Assembly: GCA_027574665.1 (NCBI GenBank)
Contig: CM050652.1
Coordinates: forward strand, 4,258,589 to 4,322,588
Reading direction: 5' to 3'
DNA: 64,000 nucleotides
DNA from: Rhynochetos jubatus
Taxonomy: Eukaryota > Chordata > Aves > Eurypygiformes > Rhynochetidae
Shown here: positions 13,901 to 24,570 of the stretch, piece after piece
Numbering within the stretch: position 1 is the first letter of the stretch
Layout: every line of letters starts with the position of its first letter
The notes under the pieces: generated by a model
What the model was told of the DNA's origin: nothing
Seen by the model: the letters and a program-made list of their open reading frames with translations, nothing else
Databases searched by the model: none
Program-made: the position numbers and the translations under genes

Positions 13901-14509
13901 TGTCAAAGCGGTTGTATCCACATTAGGTACCAGAGAGGATAAATTGGGATTTATGAGAAAGCTCAGGACAGAGGGCAGGTTTGGATTTGTGTGTGCTGCA
14001 AAGGTACATTCATTGCCTTCAGGCCCAGGACCGGAAATGTGGGGACCATCTGGGAGAAGTGCTTCAACCTGCACCCATGAGCACTACAGCATCACCTTAA
14101 CAGGGATGGAAGAGCAGCAAGTGCTGCCAACCCACAGCCAGACCTGGCTGATAAACCTTCCTGGAGCAGCACCAGCCCTGGAGGAAAAGCCAGCAACCTC
14201 CATGTCCTGAAAATCTGATATTGGCCAAGACCTCTCCTCTCTAAACACTGGGCAAGAGATCCCCACCTGGCCCTGCATGCTTTGATCCCCTTAACCCCAA
14301 ATTCCCCTTTATCAAAGAAAAAATGCTAAATATTTAAGAAGTACCCCTTTGAATTTGTGTAAGAGCATTATTTCTAACTCTTATGAGCAGGGTGGCAATT
14401 TTCACAGAGGAATAACTCTGGAGTTATTAAAAGATTAAAAAACACACCCAAAAGAAATAAAATCCAGGCTGAAAAAACAAATATCATTACCAGAACTTAG
14501 AGGCGTTTC

Positions 14510-14534
14510 TCATAACATCTTGCTTATGTTATGA
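14510..14534. repeat. Short inverted repeat (9-bp arms)
   Basis: The arms TCATAACAT (14510-14518) and ATGTTATGA (14526-14534) are perfect reverse complements separated by seven bases. The stem is AT-rich and too short for a microRNA precursor. It could be a dimeric protein site or chance. Confidence 0.5.
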
Positions 14535-15308
14535 AGTCTGAAATATTTTTTTAAAGGATGAGGTAGACTCAATTACTTCACTGGAATTCATTATGACCTG
14601 CTGATAAACCAGACTGAAAGTCTCCTGCCATGCTGCAAGAACCTCCAGCTCTGTAATCTCGCTGGTTCCCTGTAATCTTGCTGGTTCCTGTACCGATGGG
14701 AGAGGCATTGCTTGCTTGCGTTTTTGACGGGCTCACACCTTATTCACGTGGCAGCTCGCAATTCCCCCTTCGTGTGGGTGTGTGTTACCTGCAGCATGGC
14801 AGGTGCTGGGGCTCGTGGCTCCCAGCAGCACTTGCAATTGGGAGAGTGGTCACCTTGTCGTGGACAGGTAAGGGGATGTGGTCACAGGCGGGTCTATCGA
14901 AATCTGTCCAAAGAACTGAGATGTCAGGGCAGTGTACTCAAAAACCACGGGAAGAAAAAATATTAGAAGAAAACCACGCTAAAAACTATAGAAAACTTGT
15001 GATTTTCAGTAACTCTCAGTGGAAACTGAGAATCTGTAAAAGGATGAAGTATTTTAAATGACGTGTTTGGGCTGCTGCAAGATTTGCTGCACTGAAACCC
15101 CCTGTAAACAGCATCGATACCAACATACTGCATCAGTGTTGACTTTGCTTTGCTTCTGTAGCATGAGACAAATGGTTCTTTTTAAAGGAAAAAGTGAATG
15201 TACAACTTCAAGGAGGGAAAGCAGATGTATTTATACAGTACTAATGTTTGCTTGAGCCAGCAGATGCTAGGCATGTCTCAAATACCTTCACTGTTTCTTC
15301 TTTATTTC

Positions 15309-15323
15309 TTTTTTTTTTTTTTT
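15309..15323. repeat. T15 homopolymer
   Basis: A T15 run follows a pyrimidine-rich stretch. Similar tracts occur at 17171-17183, 35792-35807 and 54552-54567. None is attached to a visible retrogene or SINE body. Confidence 0.85.
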
Positions 15324-15639
15324 AAGTTGCCGAGCCTCATGGAGATGAAGTCACCCTCAGAGGTGAATTCAGGACATGCAAATCACCTCGAAGCTCTGCT
15401 GGACTTTTGCCTTATGTCTATACCAGGTGTTTCGCAGCACAGTTTGTTTTATACATCTTGTCTCTTGAGATATTGGGGACCAAAATAAAGCAGGGTGTTT
15501 CACTTTCTCTCCTTTGGTCATTAAAATCGTACCAATCCCTTACAGCAGGCGTGCTGCAGCTCAGGTCCAAATATGGATTTAGAGGAAACTCAACGCCCTC
15601 ACTCTAAAAAAAGCCAAACAACCCTTCCCACCTCCCCCG

Positions 15640-16130
15640 TAATTACAGTTTGACATAATGAGTGAGTGGTATTTATTAATTTCAGCTCTCGGAGCTGATG
15701 TCACTGCAGAGTCGGAGTCCGGGAAATCTCTGAGTCACGTGGAGGCGCAGAGGCAGGAAATATCAGCAGAAGAAAAAGAAGTAAATATTAAAGCAAAAGA
15801 CGTCGGAGGCTGGTGGCAGCTTCCTGAAAGAAGCCGTGAGAAGCTGGGTGGTGCTAAGAGCAAACTGTGGCCTTGCGGTAAATGCCAGTATTCAGCTCGT
15901 TTGACAAATTAAGGTAGAACACCTCCCTGTGGCAATTGCCTCATGATGTAAAGGAGGACGGAGGCGACACGCTCGAATATGATCCACAGTCCTAGAATGT
16001 AAACTGTTGTCTTTCCTCATGGCTTCAGCTAATTGAAAAAGCAGTCAGTGCCTCTGCGGGGGGATGGGGAGGAATGCGACTCATTTTCATCTCCATTAAT
16101 TTTCCTACCAGATCCACTCCTGCGACATCT
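15640..16130. promoter_or_regulatory. Candidate conserved noncoding element B
   Basis: This block has more CpG than its neighbours and a dense set of recognisable factor sites. An AP-1/E-box composite TGAGTCACGTG lies at 15731-15741 and a CRE-like GACGTC at 15799-15804. TAATTA-type and TTAATTT cores lie near 15642 and 15676, and CTAATTG lies near 16030. An 84-codon open frame (15658-15912) lies inside. It begins with ATG but has no recognisable domain, so I treat it as incidental. An enhancer is the likeliest reading. An unannotated small exon is the alternative. Confidence 0.35.
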
Positions 16131-18489
16131 GGGTTAAGGCTGGATGATGCTGAGGGTTTTGGTCTCGCAGTGACTTCAAAGGCTCAGGACTTGGGTGTGA
16201 GGGTGTTCTTGGTCTGAAGCACAGCTTTGGATGGGCAGAAGCTTCCTGGGGATACTGCCTAAATTCAGCAAGTGATTATAGATGAGAAACAATTTGGAAA
16301 CATCATTTTCTCAAGCTAGGATTCAGTCATCTTTTAGTAGTCACTGCCCACTAAAATTCATGCAGTGTTTAATTTTTGTCCCTTGTTTTATGGACTTTAT
16401 CAGTGGGAGGTTTTTTGTCACTAGATAAGAAGAAGAAAGGGGAAAACCTTGTGGGGAGAAGAGAAACCAAGGACCCATGAGGCCCTGCTGCTCCGTACTG
16501 AGTATAAATTCAGGCTGAGCTGCCTGTGCTCCAGGTGGCTTGGTGGGGTGTCTGAAACCACGTGGGGTTAAGGCCAACAACAGAACCTCAAAGCTGATTG
16601 TTTTTAAACTTTTCTTCTATTTTAAACTCCAGGTTTTCCTCATGAGATCATCATAGTTACAGTGATGCAGGGCTTTGTACAGACAAGCAGAGCACTGGGT
16701 AAACAGAGATTTCTCCAGTCCTGCGTCAGTGAAAACGTCTGTCTGATTAGTTCAAGTGAAGCTGATGTGTTTGACCGATCTGCTCCAAGACCTTCAAGTT
16801 TCACTTCACTGTGGGAACTTTGCCTGTGGCCTGAGTTTACTGTCACTTGCAACATCAAGTATTTTTGATACAAAGCTTTTGCTTGCCCGTACTGAAGCAC
16901 AGCTAAACTTAATGTAGTTCTTCTTCTGCAACTGCAGGCCTGGCTGGGGAAATGGAGGGTCTGAGCACTGGGGGAGTCCAGGACTTCGGTTTCAACACCA
17001 GCTGTGCCTGGCCATGGAGCAGAAAGGACACAATCTCACTTTTCTCTCTCAACTCCTTGTATACAGCAGCACATCGCAGCCTGTGGCAAGGAGGAAGCTG
17101 CTGGTTTATGTTTCCTTTCAGGTGTGTCCTTTTGCAGCATGACTCATTCTGTGTTCATCTTTGCCACATGATTTTTTTTTTTTTTCTTTTTTAACTCTCT
17201 TTGGACTGAAATTAAAAACTCTTTAGCTTTGGAGAACAACTTTTGCCCCTGAGGGATATGTTTGTGAAACGTAAAGAGGTGGGGAGGTGTGTGAACAAAT
17301 TTAAGAGGAATGTTCCAATGAAATGGTCCTGGGCCAGGAATCATGAACCTTTTCTCCAGTTTCCCAAAGTCATTGAGAGAAGCTTTTCATAATCTTTAAG
17401 CTGTCACGAATCCCAAACTTGATGTTGTGGTTTGGTGAAAATCTCAGTTGCATTTCTTCTAAACTGAAATTTCTGGCATGTAAGAGTACAAGTTTGTCAA
17501 GATGCTCAGTCATGGTGTCTTTCCTGTTGTAGTTATTAGTGTAATTTTACAGAGCCCAAAGGTAAAAACAGTTACTTCTAAAGACAGGACCGGACTTAAG
17601 AGAGAAGCAGTGCCCATGCCAAAGACCCTGAGGCTGCATCCATAGGGGCTTCTAGGCCCTGGTGATGCTGTGGACACGTGTTCCTCGCTGCAAAGGGAAG
17701 GAAGCCAGCAAAGAAGTCATGCCGAGGAGAAGAGTGCTCTATCCTCTCTTGTTCTTGGCTTTAGACCCCACTAGCACTTCCTAAAATTAGGTGTTTATGT
17801 TGTTCCTTGAGCAAAGTCACCAAACCCTCTTTGCCTTCTAAAAACAGAAGTGCCCTGACTGTTGTTTTAGCAGTGCAGGACTTGGAGAAATGGGAGATCT
17901 TCAGCTTGCAGGCTACAGACTTGCCTCTGCCCTCTCCTCCCCCTTATTAGAGAAAGCACACCCCAGTGGACTTGGGCTGTAGGACCCTCTCTGACCTTCT
18001 TAGTGAAGCTGTGGAGTCTGATGTGAATTGCAAAACTGCCCAAGATGCTGAGGAAATGCTTGGTTAATGTGCTGTGGCCTCCGCAGAGCCACAGCTACTT
18101 GGAGCCAGTGGTGCCTGAGCTGTGCAAGAAACCCTTATCTCCAGTTAGCATGGTTGTGCCTAAGCTGCATGTCACCTGGGCTGAAGGCACGATGGGTGCT
18201 GCAAATGCCAGCCAGAGCCACAGAAAGAATTAGCAATCAATTGCAGGATTAACAAATGCCGATATTTTGGTAGCAGCGGAGGGGCTACAGGGATGGCTCC
18301 TGTGGGAGGCTGCAGGAAGCTTCCCTGGCTCCAAGTCAGACCTTCCTCTGGCCAAGGCTGAGCCAGTCAGTGATGGTGGTGGAGCCTCTGAGGTAATGTA
18401 TTTAAGAGGGAGGGAGGAAAAAACCTGCAGAGGAGAGTGGGATATGGGAGACACCTGTGCAAACACCCAGGTCAGTGCAGAAAGGTAGG
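16131..18489. other. Unique noncoding DNA, no gene seen
   Basis: Open frames here are under 90 codons and featureless. A T-rich tract lies at 17171-17192. No transposon was recognised before the LTR-type sequence that begins near 18490. Confidence 0.55.
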
Positions 18490-19222
18490 AGGGAGGTGCC
18501 TAGGGCAGAGGTTTCCTCTGCACCCCATGGTGAGAGGGTAGGCTGTGCCCCTGTCCCCATGGCAGGTCATGTGGGGGAGAGAGACCTACCTGCAGCCTGG
18601 GGAACACCCCATGATGGAGTAGGGGGATACTTGAAGAGGCCATGACTCTGTGGAAAGCCCACCCTGTAGCAGGCTGCTCCTGAAGCACCACATGCCATGG
18701 AAGGGACTCACACCGTAGCAGTTCAGGAAGAGCTGCAGCCCATGGGAAGGACTCATGTTGGAGGACTTGGTGGAGGACTGTGTCCTGTGGGAGAGACTCC
18801 ATGCTGGAGCAGGGACAGAGTGTGAGGATCCTCCCTTGAGGATGAAGGAGCAGCAGAGACAGCGTGTGATGGACTGACCACAACCACCATTCCCTGTCCC
18901 CCTGTGCCATTTGGGTGGAGAAGTTAGAGAAATGGGAAGCAAAGCTGAGCCCGGGAAGAAGGGAGGGGTGGGGGGGGAAGGTTTTTAAGACCTAGTATTA
19001 TCTCTCATTGTCCTTTTCTGGTTTGAATGGTAACAAATTAAATTGATTTTTTCCCCAAGTGAAATCTGTTTTGCCCATGACCACAACTAGTGAGTGATCC
19101 CTCCCTGTCCTTGTCTCAACCTATAAACCTTTCCTTGTGTTTTCTCCTCCCCATTCCACCAGGGAAGAAGTGAGCGAATGGCTGTGTGGTGCTCAGTTGC
19201 CGGCTGGGCCTAAACCACAACA
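18490..19222 (+). mobile_element. Avian ERV LTR-type fragment
   Basis: The sequence resembles an abundant avian endogenous-retrovirus terminal region. It begins with a GC-rich stretch containing degenerate repeats of a GGAAGGACTCA / GGAGCAGG phrase (18700-18820). A G-rich tract follows (18961-18977), then a degenerate polyadenylation-like stretch (AACAAATTAAATTG, near 19032). It ends in ACAACA at 19222. The likely orientation is plus, with the 3' boundary at 19222. The 5' boundary is uncertain and I could not identify a target-site duplication. No gag, pol or env coding is present. Frames of up to 136 codons on the minus strand are antisense shadows. The family (probably ERVL-like) is inferred from memory of similar bird sequences. 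Confidence 0.6.
18961..18977 (+). repeat. G-rich tract inside LTR fragment
   Basis: The run GGGAGGGGTGGGGGGGG provides four G tracts of three or more with very short loops, so it meets the usual G-quadruplex rule. It lies upstream of the polyadenylation-like stretch of the LTR fragment. Confidence 0.6.
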
Positions 19223-20029
19223 TGGGATTTTGGTGCATCCATAACATGGTGTCTTCTGTGACCGCTGGTAGTTAGAGGACTGAGGGCCTTGTGGCACAGG
19301 GACTACCTCACCATCTGACATGCCACGGGACAGATTAAAAACAAACCCTCATCCCAGAGCACTCACTGTCCCAAGGGCAAGAGGCAAAGGTGTGCCCAAA
19401 GGTGTAGAGGGTCCCAGAAGAATGGATGTAAATGGGTTTGGGCAGCCGGGAACTGCAGTCACTGTTATCAGACCATGCCATCACCTCTTCCCCTGCTGCC
19501 CTTCCTCCTATCACATGTGGCTCCTTCTCCCACTGACTATTACAGCTGCACAGTCTAGACAACTCACCCTTCCACAAGGTCCAACGTGAGCAGATACAGC
19601 TGCATCTCACATGCGCTGTACCTCACATGCCTTGCTGTTCAGCCTTGTGCATTCCCAATTTTGTATCATAGGTCCTTCTTGCCTTTTGTCCTCGTTTTAC
19701 TCTTCTGAACTCTTTCCGACCTCTTATGAAGCTTATCATTGCCTCATGCCAACTTCTGATATGCTCTGGGAAGTCTGTTTCTGTAACAGCTGACTCTGGA
19801 TAAGGCAGTGAAGGTTAGCATGATATCTTGTAAACACATGTGGAAATAAAAACTTTGACTAGAATAACAAGAATTCAGGTGTTTGCAATTTCCTTTTTTG
19901 GCTAACTCTAAAGAAATCTTTGGCCTATTTTGAAGCTCCGTGAAAACAAAAGGAAGTATTGGTTCTCTTCAATTCATCACATTTGATATAGTGAAAGTGT
20001 TTTTAAAAGCATTCCCAAAGGGCTTTGCT
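19223..20029. other. Unique noncoding DNA, no gene seen
   Basis: Nothing beyond short featureless open frames (up to 91 codons). This is the gap between the LTR fragment and the conserved-looking block at 20030. Confidence 0.5.
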
Positions 20030-20225
20030 CCCTGAAGGACTGGGATCAAATCCTTTTGCAGAGTAATTCCTTCGAGACTCAGAATAATGTTATTTACAAG
20101 ATGGTTAATGATTAAAGGATGAGTTTAGCATTAAGCTTTCTGGTTCATTAATGACACATGACTACCGATCGCTCCAACAGCCTGGCCACCCTGTAATCCC
20201 AGTCTTATCTTTCATTGCTGTAGCC
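20030..20225. promoter_or_regulatory. Candidate conserved noncoding element C
   Basis: The block carries clustered TAAT/ATTA cores (GTTAATGATTAAAGG at about 20104-20118, GCATTAAGC, TCATTAATGACA at about 20146-20157) and scattered CpG in an otherwise CpG-poor area. It has no repeat signature. A developmental enhancer is the inference. Confidence 0.27.
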
Positions 20226-21038
20226 CAGCTGAAAAAAAACCCCAAAATCAAACAAGCCATGGGAGATAGTAGCAGCATTTCTGGTTGCTCTCTCTAGGAG
20301 AGAGCCAAAACACGTGGCATGCCATGTATTGCTGCATGGTGGAAAGGTGAAACCAGGACTTGAGTCACCGCAGCTGGTCATTTGCCCTTCTAAAAGGATC
20401 CATCACCCTCAAGGGGCTTTGCAGTGTTTTTATTTAGCCCACAGGACACGCATATTTCTCACCATGTGATTTTTAAAGTAAAATCAGCACCCATAAAATT
20501 GTGCTCTGTGCAACAACAAAGAAAGCACTGAAGGATGGACTCCCCTCCAACCCCACCAGGTCTTCAGGCCTTCAGGTGGTGGTACACGATGCACTGATCT
20601 TCTGCACTGATCCAAATTTAATTTCTGTTAACTTTTCCTGCTTGTTTTGTTTTCAGTTATGCCAACTATCCAACTCCATTGTCTGTTTTAAGGAGGTGTG
20701 AGTGAAGACATGCCAGGCAGGGAACAGGGTGTCCTGAGGGAGGAATTAGGATGAGGATGGAGGTATGCAGTACCTTTATTCTTGAAGCATCTTGCCTGGA
20801 TGCGAGAGGGTGAGAAATGAGAGCAGATGTGTAATCCTGCCATGATTGGAAGGGAAGGATGAGAACTTGATGCAGAACATAAATGGGAGCCAAAGAGTCA
20901 GAAGAAAATAGGTACTATCATCTGCTGTGTTTTGGGTGGAAAATTATGGGAGAACAGGGAGGAAGAGCGGCAGGGGCTCACATTACTTTTGTTCCAGTGT
21001 CTGGGACTCTACTATAAAGCTATTTCTACATTTTAGGA
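20226..21038. other. Unique noncoding DNA, no gene seen
   Basis: Short open frames only, none with a domain. A run of eight A lies near 20233. The solo LTR begins at the right edge. Confidence 0.5.
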
Positions 21039-21061
21039 TGTTGCGGACCAGCTGGACAGGT

Positions 21062-21089
21062 CAGGTTCTCACGACCAGGTTCTCACGAA
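21062..21089 (+). repeat. 14-bp tandem duplication in LTR U3
   Basis: CAGGTTCTCACGAC (21062-21075) is followed directly by CAGGTTCTCACGAA (21076-21089). A third, weaker copy (ATGTTCTCACAAG) follows near 21111. Short duplications in U3 are typical enhancer repeats of retroviral LTRs. Confidence 0.75.
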
Positions 21090-21304
21090 CCGCACAAAGA
21101 GCTGAAGGTCATGTTCTCACAAGATACTTGAGGAATTAAAAATACAGGACTAGCATGTTGACACCAAAGGGGCTCAAGTCGCGAGCTTGATAAGCTAACT
21201 GTAAGGCACCTGCAGAGCCAAGCTTACAAAAGTTACAGTTATCAGCCTCAGCTTTTGCAAAACACTTTGAGGGGTTTAGACTGTGGAAAATTAGTGAATC
21301 TGTC

Positions 21305-21333
21305 TATAAAAACGCACACTGTCAAACAATAAA
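21305..21333 (+). promoter_or_regulatory. LTR TATA box and polyadenylation signal
   Basis: TATAAAAA at 21305-21312 and AATAAA at 21328-21333 lie 15 bases apart. This placement fits a U3/R junction with a short R region. Transcription, if any, would start around 21335 and run toward the CR1 at 21700. Confidence 0.6.
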
Positions 21334-21383
21334 CGATCTCGCTTGGTGCACATCCTGCTGGGGTCCGTGCCTTCATTCTCACA

Positions 21384-21699
21384 TTAAGGTATGATTCTGA
21401 ACTGTTATACATATTTGCTTTGAAGTGGGATGAATTGTGTCCTGAAAGAGCCTGTTTTATCCACTGGTTTCCAAAGGGGTGTAGACAGCATCTCAGGTAT
21501 AGATGTCTATACTCTATGGTGGATTCAGTTCCAGAGTCAGAGACCTCTCTTTTCATACTTATGGTGTTGGTGTCCTCATGTGAGTCTGATGTCTAAGCTC
21601 TTAAATACGCGTTGGAAATCTAAGGCAGCTTTCAGCTGCCTAGGTATAGATGTCTGCTACTACTTTATTCACTATGATATACCCTGTCTGGTCTTCATT
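21384..21699. repeat. Probable old degraded repeat
   Basis: A 14-base word, AGGTATAGATGTCT, occurs at 21495-21508 and again at 21642-21655, 147 bases apart. The intervening text has the phrasing of old avian LTR relics. No boundaries or coding capacity are visible, so the identification is tentative. Confidence 0.3.
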
Positions 21700-22005
21700 A
21701 GTGAGGTGAGTGTTGGTCTCTTCTCCCAAGTAACAAGTGATAAGATGAGAGGAAACAGCCTCAAGTTGCACCAGGGGAGGTTTAGACTGGATATGAGAAA
21801 AAATTTCTTCACTGAAAGAATTGTCAGGCATTGGAACAGACTGCCCAGGGAAGTGTTTGAGTCACCACCCCTGGAGATATTTAAAAAACCATGTAGGTGT
21901 GGCACTTGAGGACATGGTTTAGTGGTGAACTTGGCAGTGTTGGGTTAATGGTTGGACGTGATGAACTTAAAGGTCTTTTCCAACCTAGAAAATTCTATGA
22001 TTCTG
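21700..22005 (+). mobile_element. CR1 LINE, 3' end
   Basis: The plus strand keeps the last part of CR1 ORF2 (frame reading [18 protein letters not shown]), then a short 3' UTR with TGGACGTGATGAACTTAAAG and the tail ATTCTATGATTCTG at its end. The copy is strongly 5' truncated and inert. A 159-codon open frame that starts upstream at 21430 runs into it, and its last third is this ORF2 remnant. The tail marks the insertion end near 22005. Confidence 0.9.
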
Positions 22006-24548
22006 TCATTTGTGTCTTGTGTCAAGTTTGTCAGTTTGGGGCAAATGGGATACCCTTGGGCATTGCAATTATTCCTAGACCCAAATGTTTAAGCAGCTCT
22101 ATCCTGGCCTTAAAATATTCAATGGGATCCAGAAGGCTAATTCCACTTGCATCTATCTAGAGCCACTTGTGTGGTACCGTGTGTCGCCTCTCCCCTTCTT
22201 CAGCTCCTCCCGGCCTCCCATGGGCTTTGCGTCACATCTGCAAGTCCTTTTCAGATGTTTCAGGCACCCAAGGGTGTCTCAAATAGCACTAGATGCCTCG
22301 ATGCTATTAAAACAACCAACTGAACAAGCTCCTGAATTTGGTCCCAGCCAACTCCCACCACAGGTGGGATTTTTCACTCTGCTTGGATGAGCTGATTAGT
22401 GGGATCTGGAAGTGTCAAGGCAGAGAGTCTCAAGGCAGCAAGGGAAGGTAACTATTAGTGAGAGCAGAAATGAAGGGCAGAAGAGAAGAGTTTTGACAGT
22501 AAAACAAGGTCTCTACACTTGTCCTGTGGTTCCATCCTCATTTGACTTGTCTCCTGTTTCAAGCACTGGTGCTGGTAGTGCTGTGGACCACAAAGAAAAC
22601 CGTGCGGTTTGAGCATACATTTTGTGTTGCAATTGCAAGCTTCCTTCCTGCTAGTCTAAGAAAAAGTCAAAGGAGGACACAGTGCAGAAAACACCATCAG
22701 TGCATGGACACCTTCTTCATTTACCGAAGAGTCATCCTCACTGTTTAATGGTTCTGTAAAACTCTGGAGGGTTGTGCTAAAGTGTAAGTTACAGACATTA
22801 TACTTTGAGATAGATATGTTATGCAATGGTTATCATTTGAAGGCTGTGAAATAGGGCCTGCGGGGTGGAAAAGTTGAAATCTCAGGCTTGGAGGACACAG
22901 ACATGTGAAGCAGAGATGAGTCTGGGCAAGTTTATAACTTGAATCACATCCTTCCTTGACTGGGAATTGGGCTTTCCCATCACTGAGTGGCATTATGCAG
23001 AGTCAAAAGTAAATGAATATCATAACTCTTTAAGAACATGCAAGTGAAGATGCCAGCACAGCTCGTGGGACTTGCAGCTGGCCAGGCTTTCTGCCTTACT
23101 TTTACACTTACCAATTCCAGGTGAATTGCCCAAAGACGTTTAAGGTTGGAGGTGGCACTTGTCTCACCTCACTTCAGGACCTTGATTCATGTGCTCAAAC
23201 TTGCCCCTGCTACAAGACATCTACATGGAACTGGCAGATGTGACCCAGGATCTACAAGACAACAAAGATGCCTTTGGGATTTGCAGTTGGAAGCCAGACA
23301 GGTCACGTTAATTGACACTGGGTACCTCCTCCTCCAAGGGATTTCCATACTGTAAGGGTGGTAGAGTGGAAATCTAAGGGCTGGATCCACAGAGATAACG
23401 AGGTGTGGGACCTCCATTAAAACTCGGCCACCCACAGGTCTTTCTGGAGGCTTTATCTGACTCACCTTCACCCAGGGAGAAGTGACTGCTCCAGCTAAAG
23501 CTGAGAGACTCTGTCAGAAAATTATTACGAACCTGGCCTGAAAGCCCCAGGGATGGCTAGAAGATTAGAAACGCAGTGTGAAAAGGCAAACTCTGCTCTG
23601 AATCGCGGTGCATGCTGCTTGAACATCAGCTTTGAAGAATGAGGATCATGACCTTTGTCTCAGGCATCCCATGAATTTTAAAAAAAGGAAAGAAAGCTAC
23701 AGCTGTGATTTAATAAAATAAAGATCCTTTTTAATTTTTTTCTTGTAGATAAATTGCTTTCCTTATTCATCTCAGTTTTCCCAGACTTTTCAATGCACCA
23801 GCAGAGAGTCTTTTTTCTATTGACCTGTTTCCGCCGACAGTACCTTGCTTCCAGTAAAATCACAACACATTCCCTTTGTTTTCAGACTCATAGACAATCA
23901 CATTTATCTGTTCACTGCCCTTCAATAGCAGGCAGCTTTTAATGGATTTCTGCATGAGGACCGTACCCCCTACCCACTAATTGAAATTCAGTGCACAGAG
24001 TCACACCAGTGCAGTGTGATGGTGGAGAATATCAATGCACAAAGCCAGGAGGGGGAACGGGCAGAGAAAAGTTTTGGATTTTCAGAGCCTTGCAGCAAAT
24101 ATGACTGGGACTTCCTTGTGTATCAAAGCAGTGTGATATGGTCATGAGCTCCAAAACTTCCTCTGAGGGCCCCCAAACATGCATGAGATGGACATCTGCC
24201 CTCCAGTAGATTCAAGAGTGAGGCAGGGCTTAGGGGCTTAGATAAGTTGAATGTTGGAAACTTGACTGCTTTTCAACCTACAGTTGTGGGAAAAAGGGCG
24301 GCCTTCAGCCAACAGCTGGACTCCACTAGCTCCTGTGCTGGATCTGAGGACCAGAGGCTGGGATGCACAGCTTCACCTCATGGTTAGTGGCCTGGGTGGA
24401 TGGTCAAGAGGACTGGGCTTTGTTCACAGCTCTGCCTTCTGGGTGACCACAGGCATCTCAGCTGAGCTCTTTGTGACACACTTTCCTTATCTGTGAAATA
24501 GCTCCTTTGGGATGCTGCTGAAAAACAGTTACAAGAACAGATGAGCAC
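22006..24548. other. Unique noncoding DNA, no gene seen
   Basis: Open frames reach only about 100 codons and none is recognisable. No transposon boundary is visible. A 3' splice-like or exon-like arrangement was looked for and not found. Confidence 0.5.
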
Positions 24549-24570
24549 ATTTATTTATTTATTTATTTAT
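24549..24570. repeat. (ATTT)5 microsatellite
   Basis: Five and a half perfect ATTT units in unique sequence. It is short and possibly polymorphic. Confidence 0.9.

Larger units (their letters stand above)
10993..15639. other. Unique noncoding DNA, no gene seen
   Basis: No gene is supported. The longest open frame is 127 codons (plus, 14678-15061) without a domain. A short hairpin lies at 14510-14534. A T15 tract at 15309-15323 is flanked by no recognisable retroelement. Confidence 0.55.
21039..21383 (+). mobile_element. Solo retroviral LTR (345 bp)
   Basis: The element starts with TGT (21039) and ends with ACA (21383), as LTRs do. Inside, in the right order, are a TATA box (21305-21312), a polyadenylation signal AATAAA (21328-21333) and a U5-like tail, so the orientation is plus. 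The flanking hexamers TTAGGA (21033-21038) and TTAAGG (21384-21389) resemble an eroded six-base target duplication. The close spacing of TATA and AATAAACG recalls class II (alpharetrovirus or ERVK-like) avian LTRs. No internal viral sequence or second LTR flanks it, so it is probably the product of LTR-LTR recombination. It could still act as a promoter or enhancer. Confidence 0.68.

Noticed and set aside
14510-14534. Hairpin as a microRNA precursor
   Set aside because: The nine-base AT-rich stem is far shorter than a precursor stem.
18500-18910. 136-codon minus-strand frame
   Set aside because: It is antisense to the ERV LTR-type fragment, and its repeated residues come from the degenerate internal repeats.
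21430-21909. 159-codon plus-strand open frame with similarity at its end
   Set aside because: The recognisable part is the truncated CR1 ORF2 C-terminus. The first part is unrelated flanking sequence.
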